Counted from the first letter of the stretch, positions 15,780 to 21,658 are shown. The stretch: 21,658 nucleotides of DNA from a virus (IMGVR_UViG_3300030090_002600:1-21658), one strand, 5' to 3'. Made by a program: numbers and translations. Notes: generated by a model not told the origin, from the sequence alone.

Positions 15780-15968
15780 TCATGCGTCTCTGTCGATTAG
15801 GTAGCTTGCGTCAAGCATAGCTCTGTCGATCTCAAGACACATAGCTTTGATGGCTTCCTGTTCTACAGGAGAACCACCAGGCCATTTCTCAAGATACTGT
15901 TTCACTGCTTTGTTTAGCAGTAGGAGAGCTACGTGATTGACTTCAAACTTGAAAGTGTAATCAGACAT
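15780..15968 (-). CDS. Small protein after psbA, 62 aa, unknown
   Basis: 62 aa, starting 18 bases after the psbA stop. The sequence is helical and amphipathic: KFEVNHVALLLLNKAVKQYL (residues 7-26), then PVEQEAIKAMCLEIDRAMLD. There is no signal peptide and no full membrane helix. The aliphatic run LLLLNKAVKQYLEKW might be a dimer interface. I do not recognise a family. It is translated with psbA, so a link to photosystem function or capsid assembly are both possible; neither is shown. Confidence 0.75.
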   Translation of the reverse strand: MSDYTFKFEVNHVALLLLNKAVKQYLEKWPGGSPVEQEAIKAMCLEIDRAMLDASYLIDRDA

Positions 15969-15985
15969 AGATGAACGTACGAAGA

Positions 15986-17044
15986 TTAACCGATAGCTGG
16001 TGCCTTATAGGTAGCCAGGTCTAACGGGAAGTTGTGAGCATTGCGTTCATGCATGACTTCCATACCGAGACCAGCTCGATTAAGGATGTCAGCCCACGTA
16101 TTGATCACATGTCCTTCAGAGGACTGGATCGATTGATTGAAGTTGAATCCGTTCAGGTTAAAAGCCATGGTAGATACACCAAGAGCAGTGAACCAGATAC
16201 CAACAACAGGGAAAGCAGCAAGAAAGAAGTGGAGACTCCTACTATTGTTAAAGCTCGCATATTGGAAGATGAGTCTGCCAAAGTAACCATGCGCCGCCAC
16301 AATGTTGTAGGTTTCTTCCTCTTGTCCAAACTTGTATCCATTGTTATGACTCTCCTGTTCTGTAGTTTCACGAATGAGACTAGACGTAACCAGTGAGCCG
16401 TGCATAGCAGAGAACAATGCTCCACCAAACACACCTGCTACACCCATCATATGGAAGGGATGCATCAGGATGTTATGCTCAGCCTGGAAGACTAGCATAT
16501 AGTTAAAGGTACCACTGATTCCAAGTGGCATTGCATCAGAGAATGAACCCTGACCAAAGGGATAAACCAGGAACACGGCGCTAGCTGCTGCAACAGGTGC
16601 AGAGTAAGCGACGAAGATCCAGGGACGCATACCTAGTCGATAACTAAGCTCCCATTCTCGTCCCATGTAAGCAAAGATACCGATAAGGAAGTGGAAGATA
16701 ACGAGCTGGAATGGTCCACCGTTGTAGAGCCACTCGTCGAGGGTGGCTGCTTCCCAAATCGGATAGAAGTGCAATCCAATAGCGTTGCTAGAGGGAACGA
16801 CTGCACCTGAGATGATGTTGTTTCCATAAAGTAGAGACCCTGCTACGGGTTCACGGATGCCGTCGATATCGACAGGCGGAGCTGCCACGAAGGCAGTAAC
16901 AAAGCAAATGGTTGCAGCCAGAAGGGTAGGGATCATAAGGATTCCGAACCAACCGACATACAACCTGTTGTTAGTGGATGTAACCCACTTGCAGAACTCA
17001 TCCCAGGATGACTGGGTATTCTGCCGTTGTAAAACTGCGGTCAT
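15986..17044 (-). CDS. psbA: Photosystem II D1 protein
   Basis: 352 aa, a complete D1. Key residues sit at their standard numbers: Tyr161, Asp170, Glu189, His190, His198 (P680 ligand), His215, Ser264 (QB pocket), His272, His332, Glu333, His337, Asp342 and Ala344, the C-terminal processing site. Five membrane helices are visible. Residue 130 is Glu, as in high-light D1 forms. After Ala344 only eight residues follow (TYKAPAIG), shorter than the roughly 15-16 of most cyanobacterial D1 precursors. In cyanophages this gene replaces the fast-turning host D1 to keep electron flow going during infection. It lies between scaffold and capsid genes with hli nearby. No Shine-Dalgarno precedes the ATG, which overlaps the stop of a 12-codon mini-ORF. 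Confidence 0.99.
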   Translation of the reverse strand: MTAVLQRQNTQSSWDEFCKWVTSTNNRLYVGWFGILMIPTLLAATICFVTAFVAAPPVDIDGIREPVAGSLLYGNNIISGAVVPSSNAIGLHFYPIWEAATLDEWLYNGGPFQLVIFHFLIGIFAYMGREWELSYRLGMRPWIFVAYSAPVAAASAVFLVYPFGQGSFSDAMPLGISGTFNYMLVFQAEHNILMHPFHMMGVAGVFGGALFSAMHGSLVTSSLIRETTEQESHNNGYKFGQEEETYNIVAAHGYFGRLIFQYASFNNSRSLHFFLAAFPVVGIWFTALGVSTMAFNLNGFNFNQSIQSSEGHVINTWADILNRAGLGMEVMHERNAHNFPLDLATYKAPAIG

Positions 17045-17082
17045 TAGTTAAGTATGTAAGAAGACCAACCCACCCACCACAT
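17044..17082 (-). CDS. Possible 12-codon leader peptide coupled to psbA
   Basis: In the 43-base gap before psbA, ATG 17082 opens [12 protein letters not shown] and ends at TAA, whose last A is the first base of the psbA ATG (TAATG). The same overlap type joins scaffold to hli and hli to the next gene. Three Trp codons in the first six are unusual. No ribosome binding site is seen. It may equally be chance, so it is offered as a candidate only. Confidence 0.3.
   Translation of the reverse strand: MWWVGWSSYILN
17065..17078 (-). other. G-rich tract before psbA (possible two-quartet G-quadruplex)
   Basis: Minus strand GGTGGGTGGGTTGG has four G-runs with one- or two-base loops, 21 bases before the psbA ATG, in the non-template (mRNA-like) strand. 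It could fold into a two-layer quadruplex in RNA. It also codes for part of the mini-ORF. Confidence 0.45.
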
Positions 17083-17087
17083 AATGC

Positions 17088-17330
17088 TTACAGTCTGTCC
17101 ACCAAGTTGCAGCCAACAACATTCTCAGCTCCGTCATTCCAGCAGGAGTCCTTTTCAGGAGAGAGGGTTGATTGCAATTCAATGAATGGCATCAGAGGTG
17201 CAAAAATAATCTTGACGGGAAAGGGAACACCGGGACGACGGTCTGGTTGACCGAAGCCTTCATCAACTCGTGCCATAGCACCAGGTGTGATCAGCGCGGT
17301 AGCTGCGAGGATAGAGAGGATAGTTTTCAT
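17088..17330 (-). CDS. Small exported protein upstream of psbA, 80 aa
   Basis: 80 aa with a clear signal peptide: Lys2, an apolar core (ILSILAATALITPG) and AMA before the likely cut after Ala20. The mature part is about 60 residues, with a Pro-rich start (FGQPDRRPGVPFPVK) and an apolar stretch IIFAPLMPFI (41-50). Two cysteines (63 and 74) are spaced for a possible disulphide. It would go to the periplasm or thylakoid lumen. The ATG overlaps the previous stop (ATGA) and the gene ends 43 bases before psbA. I do not recognise the family. A lumenal role near photosystem II, or an envelope role in lysis or exclusion, are both only guesses. Confidence 0.8.
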   Translation of the reverse strand: MKTILSILAATALITPGAMARVDEGFGQPDRRPGVPFPVKIIFAPLMPFIELQSTLSPEKDSCWNDGAENVVGCNLVDRL

Positions 17331-17476
17331 TTTTTCTTAGCGGTCTTAGCTGACCGGACGAAGTTTGCTTTGGTTGGTGCACCTTTAGCACCAGGGTTTC
17401 TCATTTTTTCACCACTGCCAGCAGCGATACGCTTACGCTTGGCGTGGATGTTTGCATAAAGTCCTTGCTTAGCCAT
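17327..17476 (-). CDS. 49-aa basic phage protein (GLYANIHAKRKRI family)
   Basis: ATG 17476 overlaps the stop of the 39-aa gene as TGATG, and its own stop overlaps the next start as ATGA, so the reading frame fits exactly between neighbours. The product, 49 aa, begins MAKQGLYANIHAKRKRIAAG and continues SGEKMRNPGAKGAPT; it is very basic. I recognise this string as a small protein that recurs in many tailed phages and prophages, usually in the structural region, with no known function. The charge suggests binding to nucleic acid or to an acidic partner such as the scaffold. Confidence 0.85.
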   Translation of the reverse strand: MAKQGLYANIHAKRKRIAAGSGEKMRNPGAKGAPTKANFVRSAKTAKKK

Positions 17477-17595
17477 CACTTTTTCTTCATGTTTTTTGCA
17501 ATTGCTGATGCCACCTTTGCAGGCATCTTAGGGTTCTTAGCTTTGAGCTTTGCTGCAGTTTTAGATGCAGGCTTCTTTCCATAATGTCCAGGCAT
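17476..17595 (-). CDS. 39-aa basic protein (MPGHYG type)
   Basis: ATG 17595 lies three bases after the stop of the 79-aa gene, and TGA 17476 overlaps the next ATG. The product has 39 residues, starts MPGHYGKKPASK and ends in AKNMKKK; about a third of it is Lys. I have seen MPGHYGKK starts in other tailed phages next to the GLYANIHAKRKRI protein, so this is probably a real gene. Function unknown; it could bind DNA or RNA. Confidence 0.75.
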   Translation of the reverse strand: MPGHYGKKPASKTAAKLKAKNPKMPAKVASAIAKNMKKK

Positions 17596-17597
17596 GA

Positions 17598-17837
17598 TTA
17601 ACATTTCCATTTACGAAGAGCAAGTGCCTTTCTGGTAGGCTTACCATTTTTTCTCATCGGTCCTTTGACTCCTGACATCCTGGCACAGAAGGACCGCTTG
17701 CGTGGTCCTCCACCAGGTTGAGGTGCTTTCAGGTTAGAACCTGTCGCTCGATTGTACTTCTCACGACCTGCTTTAGTCAGACCGCCAGAGCGGGACTTGT
17801 GTTTGCCCATCTTGAGTGACACATTCTTCTTATCCAT
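17598..17837 (-). CDS. 79-aa basic protein with SFCARMSG ... ALRKWKC motif
   Basis: 79 aa, strongly basic. Conserved-looking parts are KSRSGGLTKAGREKY (14-28), LKAPQPGGGPRKRSFCARMS (36-55) and GKPTRKALALRKWKC (65-79, ending in Cys79). I recognise this as a small phage protein family (I believe DUF6321) with no known function, found in many tailed phages. Cys51 and the terminal Cys79 are its only cysteines. The ATG overlaps the hli stop (TAATG), and the 39-aa gene follows after two bases. A later ATG (codon 10, MGKHKSRSGG) is the other possible start. Confidence 0.85.
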   Translation of the reverse strand: MDKKNVSLKMGKHKSRSGGLTKAGREKYNRATGSNLKAPQPGGGPRKRSFCARMSGVKGPMRKNGKPTRKALALRKWKC

Positions 17838-18028
17838 TACCAGATCCCAGGAATGAGCTGACCGGTAACGGCGTACGCACCCAGTGCGGCGACCACACCA
17901 AGCATAGCCAGGCGTCCATTAAGTTTTTCAGCTTTTTCGTTGTGAGTTTCAGTAACATTCATAATAATCATTGGTGGTTCTTTTGCATAGAGATTGGCGC
18001 GTCCGCCATCTTCGATAACGTAAGTCAT
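17837..18028 (-). CDS. hli: High-light-inducible protein (Hli)
   Basis: 63 aa with one membrane helix. Residues 34-63 carry the chlorophyll-binding LHC-type motif ExxNGRxAMxG (Glu34, Asn37, Arg39) and the typical end YAVTGQLIPG. The N-terminal part (MTYVIEDGGRANLYAKEPPM) is like that of other cyanophage Hli proteins. Hli proteins sit in thylakoid membranes, bind chlorophyll and carotenoid and protect photosystem II and newly made D1. The start shares the A of the scaffold stop (TAATG) and the stop is shared likewise with the next gene. It lies 1 kb upstream of psbA in the same direction, so the two are likely co-transcribed. Confidence 0.97.
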   Translation of the reverse strand: MTYVIEDGGRANLYAKEPPMIIMNVTETHNEKAEKLNGRLAMLGVVAALGAYAVTGQLIPGIW

Positions 18029-18795
18029 TAGTATTGGATGTTTGAACGACCCAGTTTCTGGAACACATCGTTCCTGTATGCAGGGTCATTGTCGTAACGT
18101 GGATCTTGCATGGCTGCAACAACTTCAGCCTGTGAACGGAAGACATCAGCCTGTGGTTGTGCTGCCTTACCGGTCAGCATCTCACCTTCATAGCCATTCT
18201 GTCTTTCATACTCAGCTTGTAGTCCTGCTACAGCCAGCTCAATCATACGCATATCACCAGTCTCTACAATATTATCATAGGCGGTGATATAGCTTTCATC
18301 AAGAGTACCAGCCGCCCATTCAGTAAGAGCAGCGTAACCCTCATCACCACCAACCATGCCTCTGATCTCAGCAGCTTGCTGATCAGTCAGGTCATTGTTC
18401 TGGGTGGTCTGTCCCTGCAGATCGATGTATGCAGCGATCAAATCAGTGCTATCAAGTTGTGACAACTCATCGATAGTCTCTTGACTAAGAGTACCATCAT
18501 TAGAGTAATACTCTTCTGATGCTTTGTTCAGTAACTCATAGTTAGGATTTACTTCTTCTTCGGCGGTCTCTTCTTCCCGCTGCAACCCTTCATCTTCTTC
18601 AGGTTCATTGGATTCTCCTAGTTTCTTTTGTAGTTCGATGTAGGCTTGCTCAAGTGCTTCTGCATCCTTGAACTTACCAGCTAGCATCTGTTGTTGTTCA
18701 GCTTCAGCAGCCTCACCAATAGCGATAGCCTCTTGCTCCGCCTCGTTGAATTCAGGCTGATCCGCTGGAGTGGGATCATACGTCAGTGTAGCCAT
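18028..18795 (-). CDS. 9: Capsid assembly scaffold protein (T7 gp9-like)
   Basis: 255 aa (T7 gp9 is about 307), strongly acidic, helical and without Cys, as scaffolds are. An acidic middle (EEDEGLQREEETAEEEVNPN, about residues 65-84) follows a Gln/Glu/Ala-rich start. The C-terminal end carries the family signature DVFRSQAEVVAAMQDPRYDN (216-235) and DPAYRNDVFQKLGRSNIQY, the part that binds capsid. It is placed between portal and capsid, with the photosynthesis cassette inserted in between. ATG 18795 overlaps the end of the basic 82-aa gene. Confidence 0.93.
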   Translation of the reverse strand: MATLTYDPTPADQPEFNEAEQEAIAIGEAAEAEQQQMLAGKFKDAEALEQAYIELQKKLGESNEPEEDEGLQREEETAEEEVNPNYELLNKASEEYYSNDGTLSQETIDELSQLDSTDLIAAYIDLQGQTTQNNDLTDQQAAEIRGMVGGDEGYAALTEWAAGTLDESYITAYDNIVETGDMRMIELAVAGLQAEYERQNGYEGEMLTGKAAQPQADVFRSQAEVVAAMQDPRYDNDPAYRNDVFQKLGRSNIQY

Positions 18796-19024
18796 TAGCA
18801 GTTTCTACTTTTAGTTTACCAAGACCAACAGTCTTTACATAGTTAGGTGAGCGTCCCAGTTTGGGAGTACCCACCTTTTCTTTTGGAGCATACTTGTTTG
18901 GCTCCGGTGTTTCCACCTTAAGCACTGGTTTCTCAGTAGGTGGATGTTCAATTGTTTCTGTGGTCCTCTTAGGTTCAGCCTGCGTCGGCTTCCGTCGGGA
19001 CCGGCGTTTGGGTGTCTCCGCCAT
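18776..19024 (-). CDS. Basic 82-aa protein between portal and scaffold, unknown
   Basis: 82 aa, rich in Lys, Arg, Pro and Thr, probably disordered (MAETPKRRSRRKPTQAEPKR, then many Pro-Glu-Lys). It ends in a Gly/Lys/Val stretch (SPNYVKTVGLGKLKVETANG). It overlaps the portal 3' end by 50 bases in another frame and the scaffold start by 20. The ribosome binding site GGAG lies seven bases before ATG 19024. Without it, 179 bases between portal and scaffold would be empty, which is unlike the rest of the window. No family recognised. Its charge is opposite to that of the scaffold next door. Confidence 0.72.
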   Translation of the reverse strand: MAETPKRRSRRKPTQAEPKRTTETIEHPPTEKPVLKVETPEPNKYAPKEKVGTPKLGRSPNYVKTVGLGKLKVETANGYTDV

Positions 19025-20579
19025 TCATTAGCTCCGGGTTTTTACTTGGGTCCATCATCGGTGCACTAGCAAATTGACCAGCTTGATCCAACAGGGACTG
19101 CTGCTGTGCCATCTGTGCCGCCTGCTCACTCTCAGCTTGTACATCACTGACACTCTTGACGAGATTCAGATAGTCAATGCCTTGTGCAGCAGCCAGACGC
19201 TTGATGTATTCATCAGGGTTGATGAACCTAGCTAGGGTCTCAGGACCCATCGTCTGTGCAATGGTTGTGATGAATTGGATAAGTGATTCCCTGTCTTGAC
19301 CACGACCCAGTGCATTTACACCAGCCACGATCTCAGGTCTCACGATACCTTTAGGTAGTTTAGGTAGCTGACCATTACGTTGCAGCACCATCAGCGTACG
19401 CTCAAGGTATGGTTTTAGGAACTCATCAGTCAGCAGGGAGAACATACCACCCAGCTGCTGCTCTAGCTCCAGTTGTGTCAGCCGTACCTCTTCAGCAGTG
19501 GTGCGCTCTGACTGTCTGATGTTCAATACCATGAAGGCATCAGAGATGCGCTGACCAAGAGTGGTTGCCATTTCATAGGCAGTCCTGAAGTCAGCTGTCT
19601 TGCCAACCTGCACAACCTGCACATCATCAGGTCTACCCTGGATGATAGCACCGTTGCCAGCTTGCGCCAGGGTCTGCGGTTTGGTAGTGGATGAGGGTGA
19701 CACTAGGAAGACCACCTTAGCAGCTGCTGCAGAGCCTTCTATCAATGCCTGAGAGAGTCCATCGAGTGACTTGAGATCACCCAGAAACTCCTCTACCCTG
19801 CCGCGTCCGTATGCTTCACCATCAAAGGAGACAAAGCGGAGAGGTAACCATGGACTAGCATTCTTAGGCGCTGTGCTCCGGCTGTTAGGCAGCACCTTAT
19901 CCAAGCACTCCTGATACCAGACCCAGCGTCCATTCTTACTGTCCATCTTGACGTGCGTGTACACTTCCACGTCATCATCCTTAGTGCCTGCACCTGTCCT
20001 TCCATTCAAACCACCGCCAGCACTAACTTCGTTTGGTTTGGGTTCGGGTACGTTGACAAGTTTACGACTGATAAGTTCTTTAGTCACGATCTCAATGACA
20101 TTGCCATTGCCATCACGTTCCAGAACATATCTGTTAAGTGGGAAGTTCTTCAGTCCATCCTTACCCATAAAGATAAGACTATTACCAGCAACAATCAAAT
20201 GCTTCATTGCTTGGTGAATCACCACACGATCATTAGATGCGTTGATGTATCCCATGACCATCCGTTCAATCTTACTGAATGACAGGTCGATCTCACTTCT
20301 GATTGTAGGGTCCAGTTCCTCACCCAGTTTATCATCACGTACTTGCAGTTTGAAGAACGTGGTTTGTGGTGGGAGCAGAGCAAGCATTAGCTTGGATGCC
20401 AATGTTACCACTGCTTTGGCACCAACTGATTGCCAAGGTGTCTTTAGGTTTGAGTGTGTGGCTGTGTCTCCCTCATTCTTCATGAGATAAGGGAGAGTCA
20501 GCTCAGCACACGTGTTAGCTACATCCAAAAACGTTGCACGATCTGTTGATAGCTCATTGTAACGACGTCGTGCATTCAT
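18975..20579 (-). CDS. 8: Portal / head-tail connector (T7 gp8-like)
   Basis: 534 aa, the usual length of T7 gp8 (536). Strong matches by eye include TPWQSVGAKAVVTLASKLML (47-66, T7 has TPWQAVGARGLNNLASKLML). YGRGRVEEFLGDLKSLDGLS is near residue 256 (T7 YGRSYIEEYLGDLRSLENLQ), and a stretch TTAEEVRLTQLELEQQLGG is close to T7 VTAEEIRYVASELEDTLGG. It forms the dodecameric ring through which DNA is packaged and ejected. The end is Gln/Ala-rich, like T7. ATG 20579 overlaps the gp7.3-like stop as ATGA, with AGGG upstream. Confidence 0.97.
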   Translation of the reverse strand: MNARRRYNELSTDRATFLDVANTCAELTLPYLMKNEGDTATHSNLKTPWQSVGAKAVVTLASKLMLALLPPQTTFFKLQVRDDKLGEELDPTIRSEIDLSFSKIERMVMGYINASNDRVVIHQAMKHLIVAGNSLIFMGKDGLKNFPLNRYVLERDGNGNVIEIVTKELISRKLVNVPEPKPNEVSAGGGLNGRTGAGTKDDDVEVYTHVKMDSKNGRWVWYQECLDKVLPNSRSTAPKNASPWLPLRFVSFDGEAYGRGRVEEFLGDLKSLDGLSQALIEGSAAAAKVVFLVSPSSTTKPQTLAQAGNGAIIQGRPDDVQVVQVGKTADFRTAYEMATTLGQRISDAFMVLNIRQSERTTAEEVRLTQLELEQQLGGMFSLLTDEFLKPYLERTLMVLQRNGQLPKLPKGIVRPEIVAGVNALGRGQDRESLIQFITTIAQTMGPETLARFINPDEYIKRLAAAQGIDYLNLVKSVSDVQAESEQAAQMAQQQSLLDQAGQFASAPMMDPSKNPELMNGGDTQTPVPTEADAG

Positions 20580-20836
20580 AATGTCATCCCTTGGCTATCA
20601 CCAATAGTAAGAGAGGCAGTGGCACGATTGGTTGTAGTGGTAGACCGTGATTTACGATCAGTAGCAGCTGCTTTCTTGGCAGCTCCAATCTTGATGTCAG
20701 GTTTAGCACCAACGTCCATCACCTGACGTGGTGGTGGTGCAGCCGCTGGCGGTGGTGGCGGTGCGGGTAGTGGTGGTGGTAGTGGCGCAGGTTTGGGTAC
20801 GGGTACCTTAGCGGACCCTCCTCCTCCCATACACAT
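20576..20836 (-). CDS. 7.3: gp7.3-like virion protein with polyproline stretch
   Basis: 86 aa. The start MCMGGGG, basic centre (IGAAKKAAATDRKSRS) and Ser/Thr-rich end (NRATASLTIGDSQGMTL) resemble T7 gp7.3 (end KKSLSVARSSGGGINI), a small virion protein required for adsorption and tail assembly. The gene lies directly before the portal, as in T7. Unusual are residues 12-36, with 16 prolines in 25 residues. ATG 20836 has GGAG eight bases upstream, inside the end of the previous gene; the in-frame ATG two codons later would be too far from it. The family call is by position and pattern, not by strong identity. Confidence 0.75.
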   Translation of the reverse strand: MCMGGGGSAKVPVPKPAPLPPPLPAPPPPPAAAPPPRQVMDVGAKPDIKIGAAKKAAATDRKSRSTTTTNRATASLTIGDSQGMTL

Positions 20837-20838
20837 AA

Positions 20839-21018
20839 TTAATTCTCCATTTGTTGTTGAATGTATTCCACGACCGAGCGTTGACCTGCACGATACATGA
20901 TTGTGGTGAGATCGTCGGCTGGCGTAGGGTTGACGGGTGGGAAAGTTTCGTTGAGCTGAGTCATCATAGCCTGGAGTTCCATGGCTCGTGACTCAAGCAT
21001 ATTGAGGGAGATTGACAT
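20839..21018 (-). CDS. 59-aa protein with IMYRAGQRSVVEYI motif, unknown
   Basis: 59 aa from ATG 21018 (MSISLNMLESRAMELQ), overlapping the 3' end of the R2-like gene by 26 bases; ATG 21000 is an alternative. The frame is open upstream to 21087 within the R2-like gene, but that part is unlikely to be used. The C-terminal half DDLTTIMYRAGQRSVVEYIQ is a motif I have met in short phage proteins near the portal gene. There is no Cys and no membrane segment. Function unknown. Confidence 0.75.
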   Translation of the reverse strand: MSISLNMLESRAMELQAMMTQLNETFPPVNPTPADDLTTIMYRAGQRSVVEYIQQQMEN

Positions 21019-21658
21019 TACTATGTTCAAAGAATGCTGGCATCCTTGCTGACCTGGTGGCAGCAAGTTCGGGTGCTTTACCCTCATACATCAGCCGGTC
21101 GCTAGAATCCAACCAAAATTTTTTTGCCAAATATTTATCGGGATTGTCCATAGTGAGCGGTTGCATCACCCAGTTAATAGTAGCCTTGCGGAGTTTATCC
21201 AGTGAGGGAGAGATGCTGAGGCCAAGCTCAGAACACACAAGACTATTGCTCGCGACGTGGATTTGTTCATCTCGGCTTATATCAGCTGAGGTTGTACGCA
21301 TAGCCGCGTCACCGTTAAAACGGAAGAATGGTAGTAGCACGAAGAAAATTGCACGCTCAGCAACCATGGCTTTGAGTACTGTGTGATCAGGATGTGCAAC
21401 CCAGGCTTCTTTGAGCTTGAGTGCTTCCCTCTCAGCTTGTTCGTCAACGCCGTAAGCATCGGCGATGAAACCGAGTGCAGCGTCGTGGTTCTCTTCATCC
21501 CGTACATTACTGACGAGTATTTCTCTCGCTGCAGACGGAATATCGGTGGAAAGTGCATCAGTAATAAAGTCTCCTACTGGGAGTTCCATATGTCGCAAGG
21601 CAAGAGCACGGTGGATTGTCTCCTCCGCCCCTTCCTTGCAGATACCAGCAACAGGTTT
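20993..21658 (-). CDS. nrd: Ribonucleotide-reductase R2-like (ferritin-like di-iron) protein, 5' end outside window
   Basis: The frame is open to the window edge, so 221 C-terminal codons are visible. Numbered from the first visible codon, metal-ligand motifs follow the R2 order. These are EETIH (Glu12/13), EENH (Glu55, His58), Glu101 in AERAIFFVLLPFF, and DEQIH (Glu131, His134) in SADISRDEQIH, which mirrors IARDEALH of E. coli R2. R2 proteins supply the radical for making deoxynucleotides. Here the residue four after the first-pair His (position 62), where R2 has the radical Tyr, is Leu. P-SSP7-type phages carry a gene of this kind before the portal. The protein may not act as a normal R2; other di-iron roles are possible. 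Confidence 0.85.
   Translation of the reverse strand, partial: KPVAGICKEGAEETIHRALALRHMELPVGDFITDALSTDIPSAAREILVSNVRDEENHDAALGFIADAYGVDEQAEREALKLKEAWVAHPDHTVLKAMVAERAIFFVLLPFFRFNGDAAMRTTSADISRDEQIHVASNSLVCSELGLSISPSLDKLRKATINWVMQPLTMDNPDKYLAKKFWLDSSDRLMYEGKAPELAATRSARMPAFFEHSNVNLPQYA

Noticed and set aside
20700-20830. GGT-rich plus-strand repeat as a microsatellite or CRISPR-like array.
   Set aside because: It is simply the codon pattern of the Pro/Gly-rich gp7.3-like protein; there are no regular repeats with spacers.

Overview
The window looks like the structural half of a T7-like cyanopodovirus (a marine cyanophage of the P-SSP7 type, in the Autographiviridae sense), read entirely on the minus strand. 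The basis is the gene order. In the direction of transcription (high to low coordinates) it runs: ribonucleotide-reductase R2-like protein, gp7.3-like, portal (gp8), scaffold (gp9), photosynthesis cassette (hli ... psbA), major capsid (gp10), tail tubes A and B (gp11, gp12), gp13, gp14, gp15, gp16, tail fibre (gp17) and two further fibre-type genes. The host is a cyanobacterium, most likely marine Synechococcus or Prochlorococcus, because the phage carries a full D1 protein ending in APAIG and a high-light-inducible protein.

Layout. 20576-21658: the 3' part of an R2-like di-iron protein, a 59-aa gene and a proline-rich gp7.3-like gene. 18028-20579: portal, a basic 82-aa gene and the acidic scaffold. 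17044-18028: hli, four small genes (79, 39, 49 and 80 aa), then a 12-codon mini-ORF touching psbA. The 39- and 49-aa genes are easy to miss. 15632-17044: psbA, a 62-aa gene and a 35-aa YRGV gene. 15474-15631: the only sizeable intergenic region, about 160 bp, full of inverted repeats and with a possible phage-RNA-polymerase promoter core; it lies directly upstream of the capsid gene. 13783-15473: capsid plus two accessory genes (138 and 55 aa). 13754-13775: a strong intrinsic terminator placed like T7 T-phi. 1-13744: tail tube, internal core and fibre genes, packed almost without gaps.

How it works together. Portal, scaffold and capsid build the procapsid. gp11/gp12 build the tail tube. gp13-16 are ejected proteins that carry the DNA across the envelope, with the murein-cleaving domain at the C-terminus of gp15 rather than in gp16. 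The three fibre genes form the receptor-binding apparatus. psbA and hli sit inside the capsid-side transcription unit, so they should be expressed with the structural genes and keep photosystem II working during the lytic cycle; the R2-like gene upstream belongs to nucleotide supply. Most genes join by ATGA, TAATG or TGATG overlaps, and three junctions share the exact string TAACTATGG, which suggests heavy translational coupling. I see no gene on the plus strand, no tRNA, no CRISPR and no insertion sequence.
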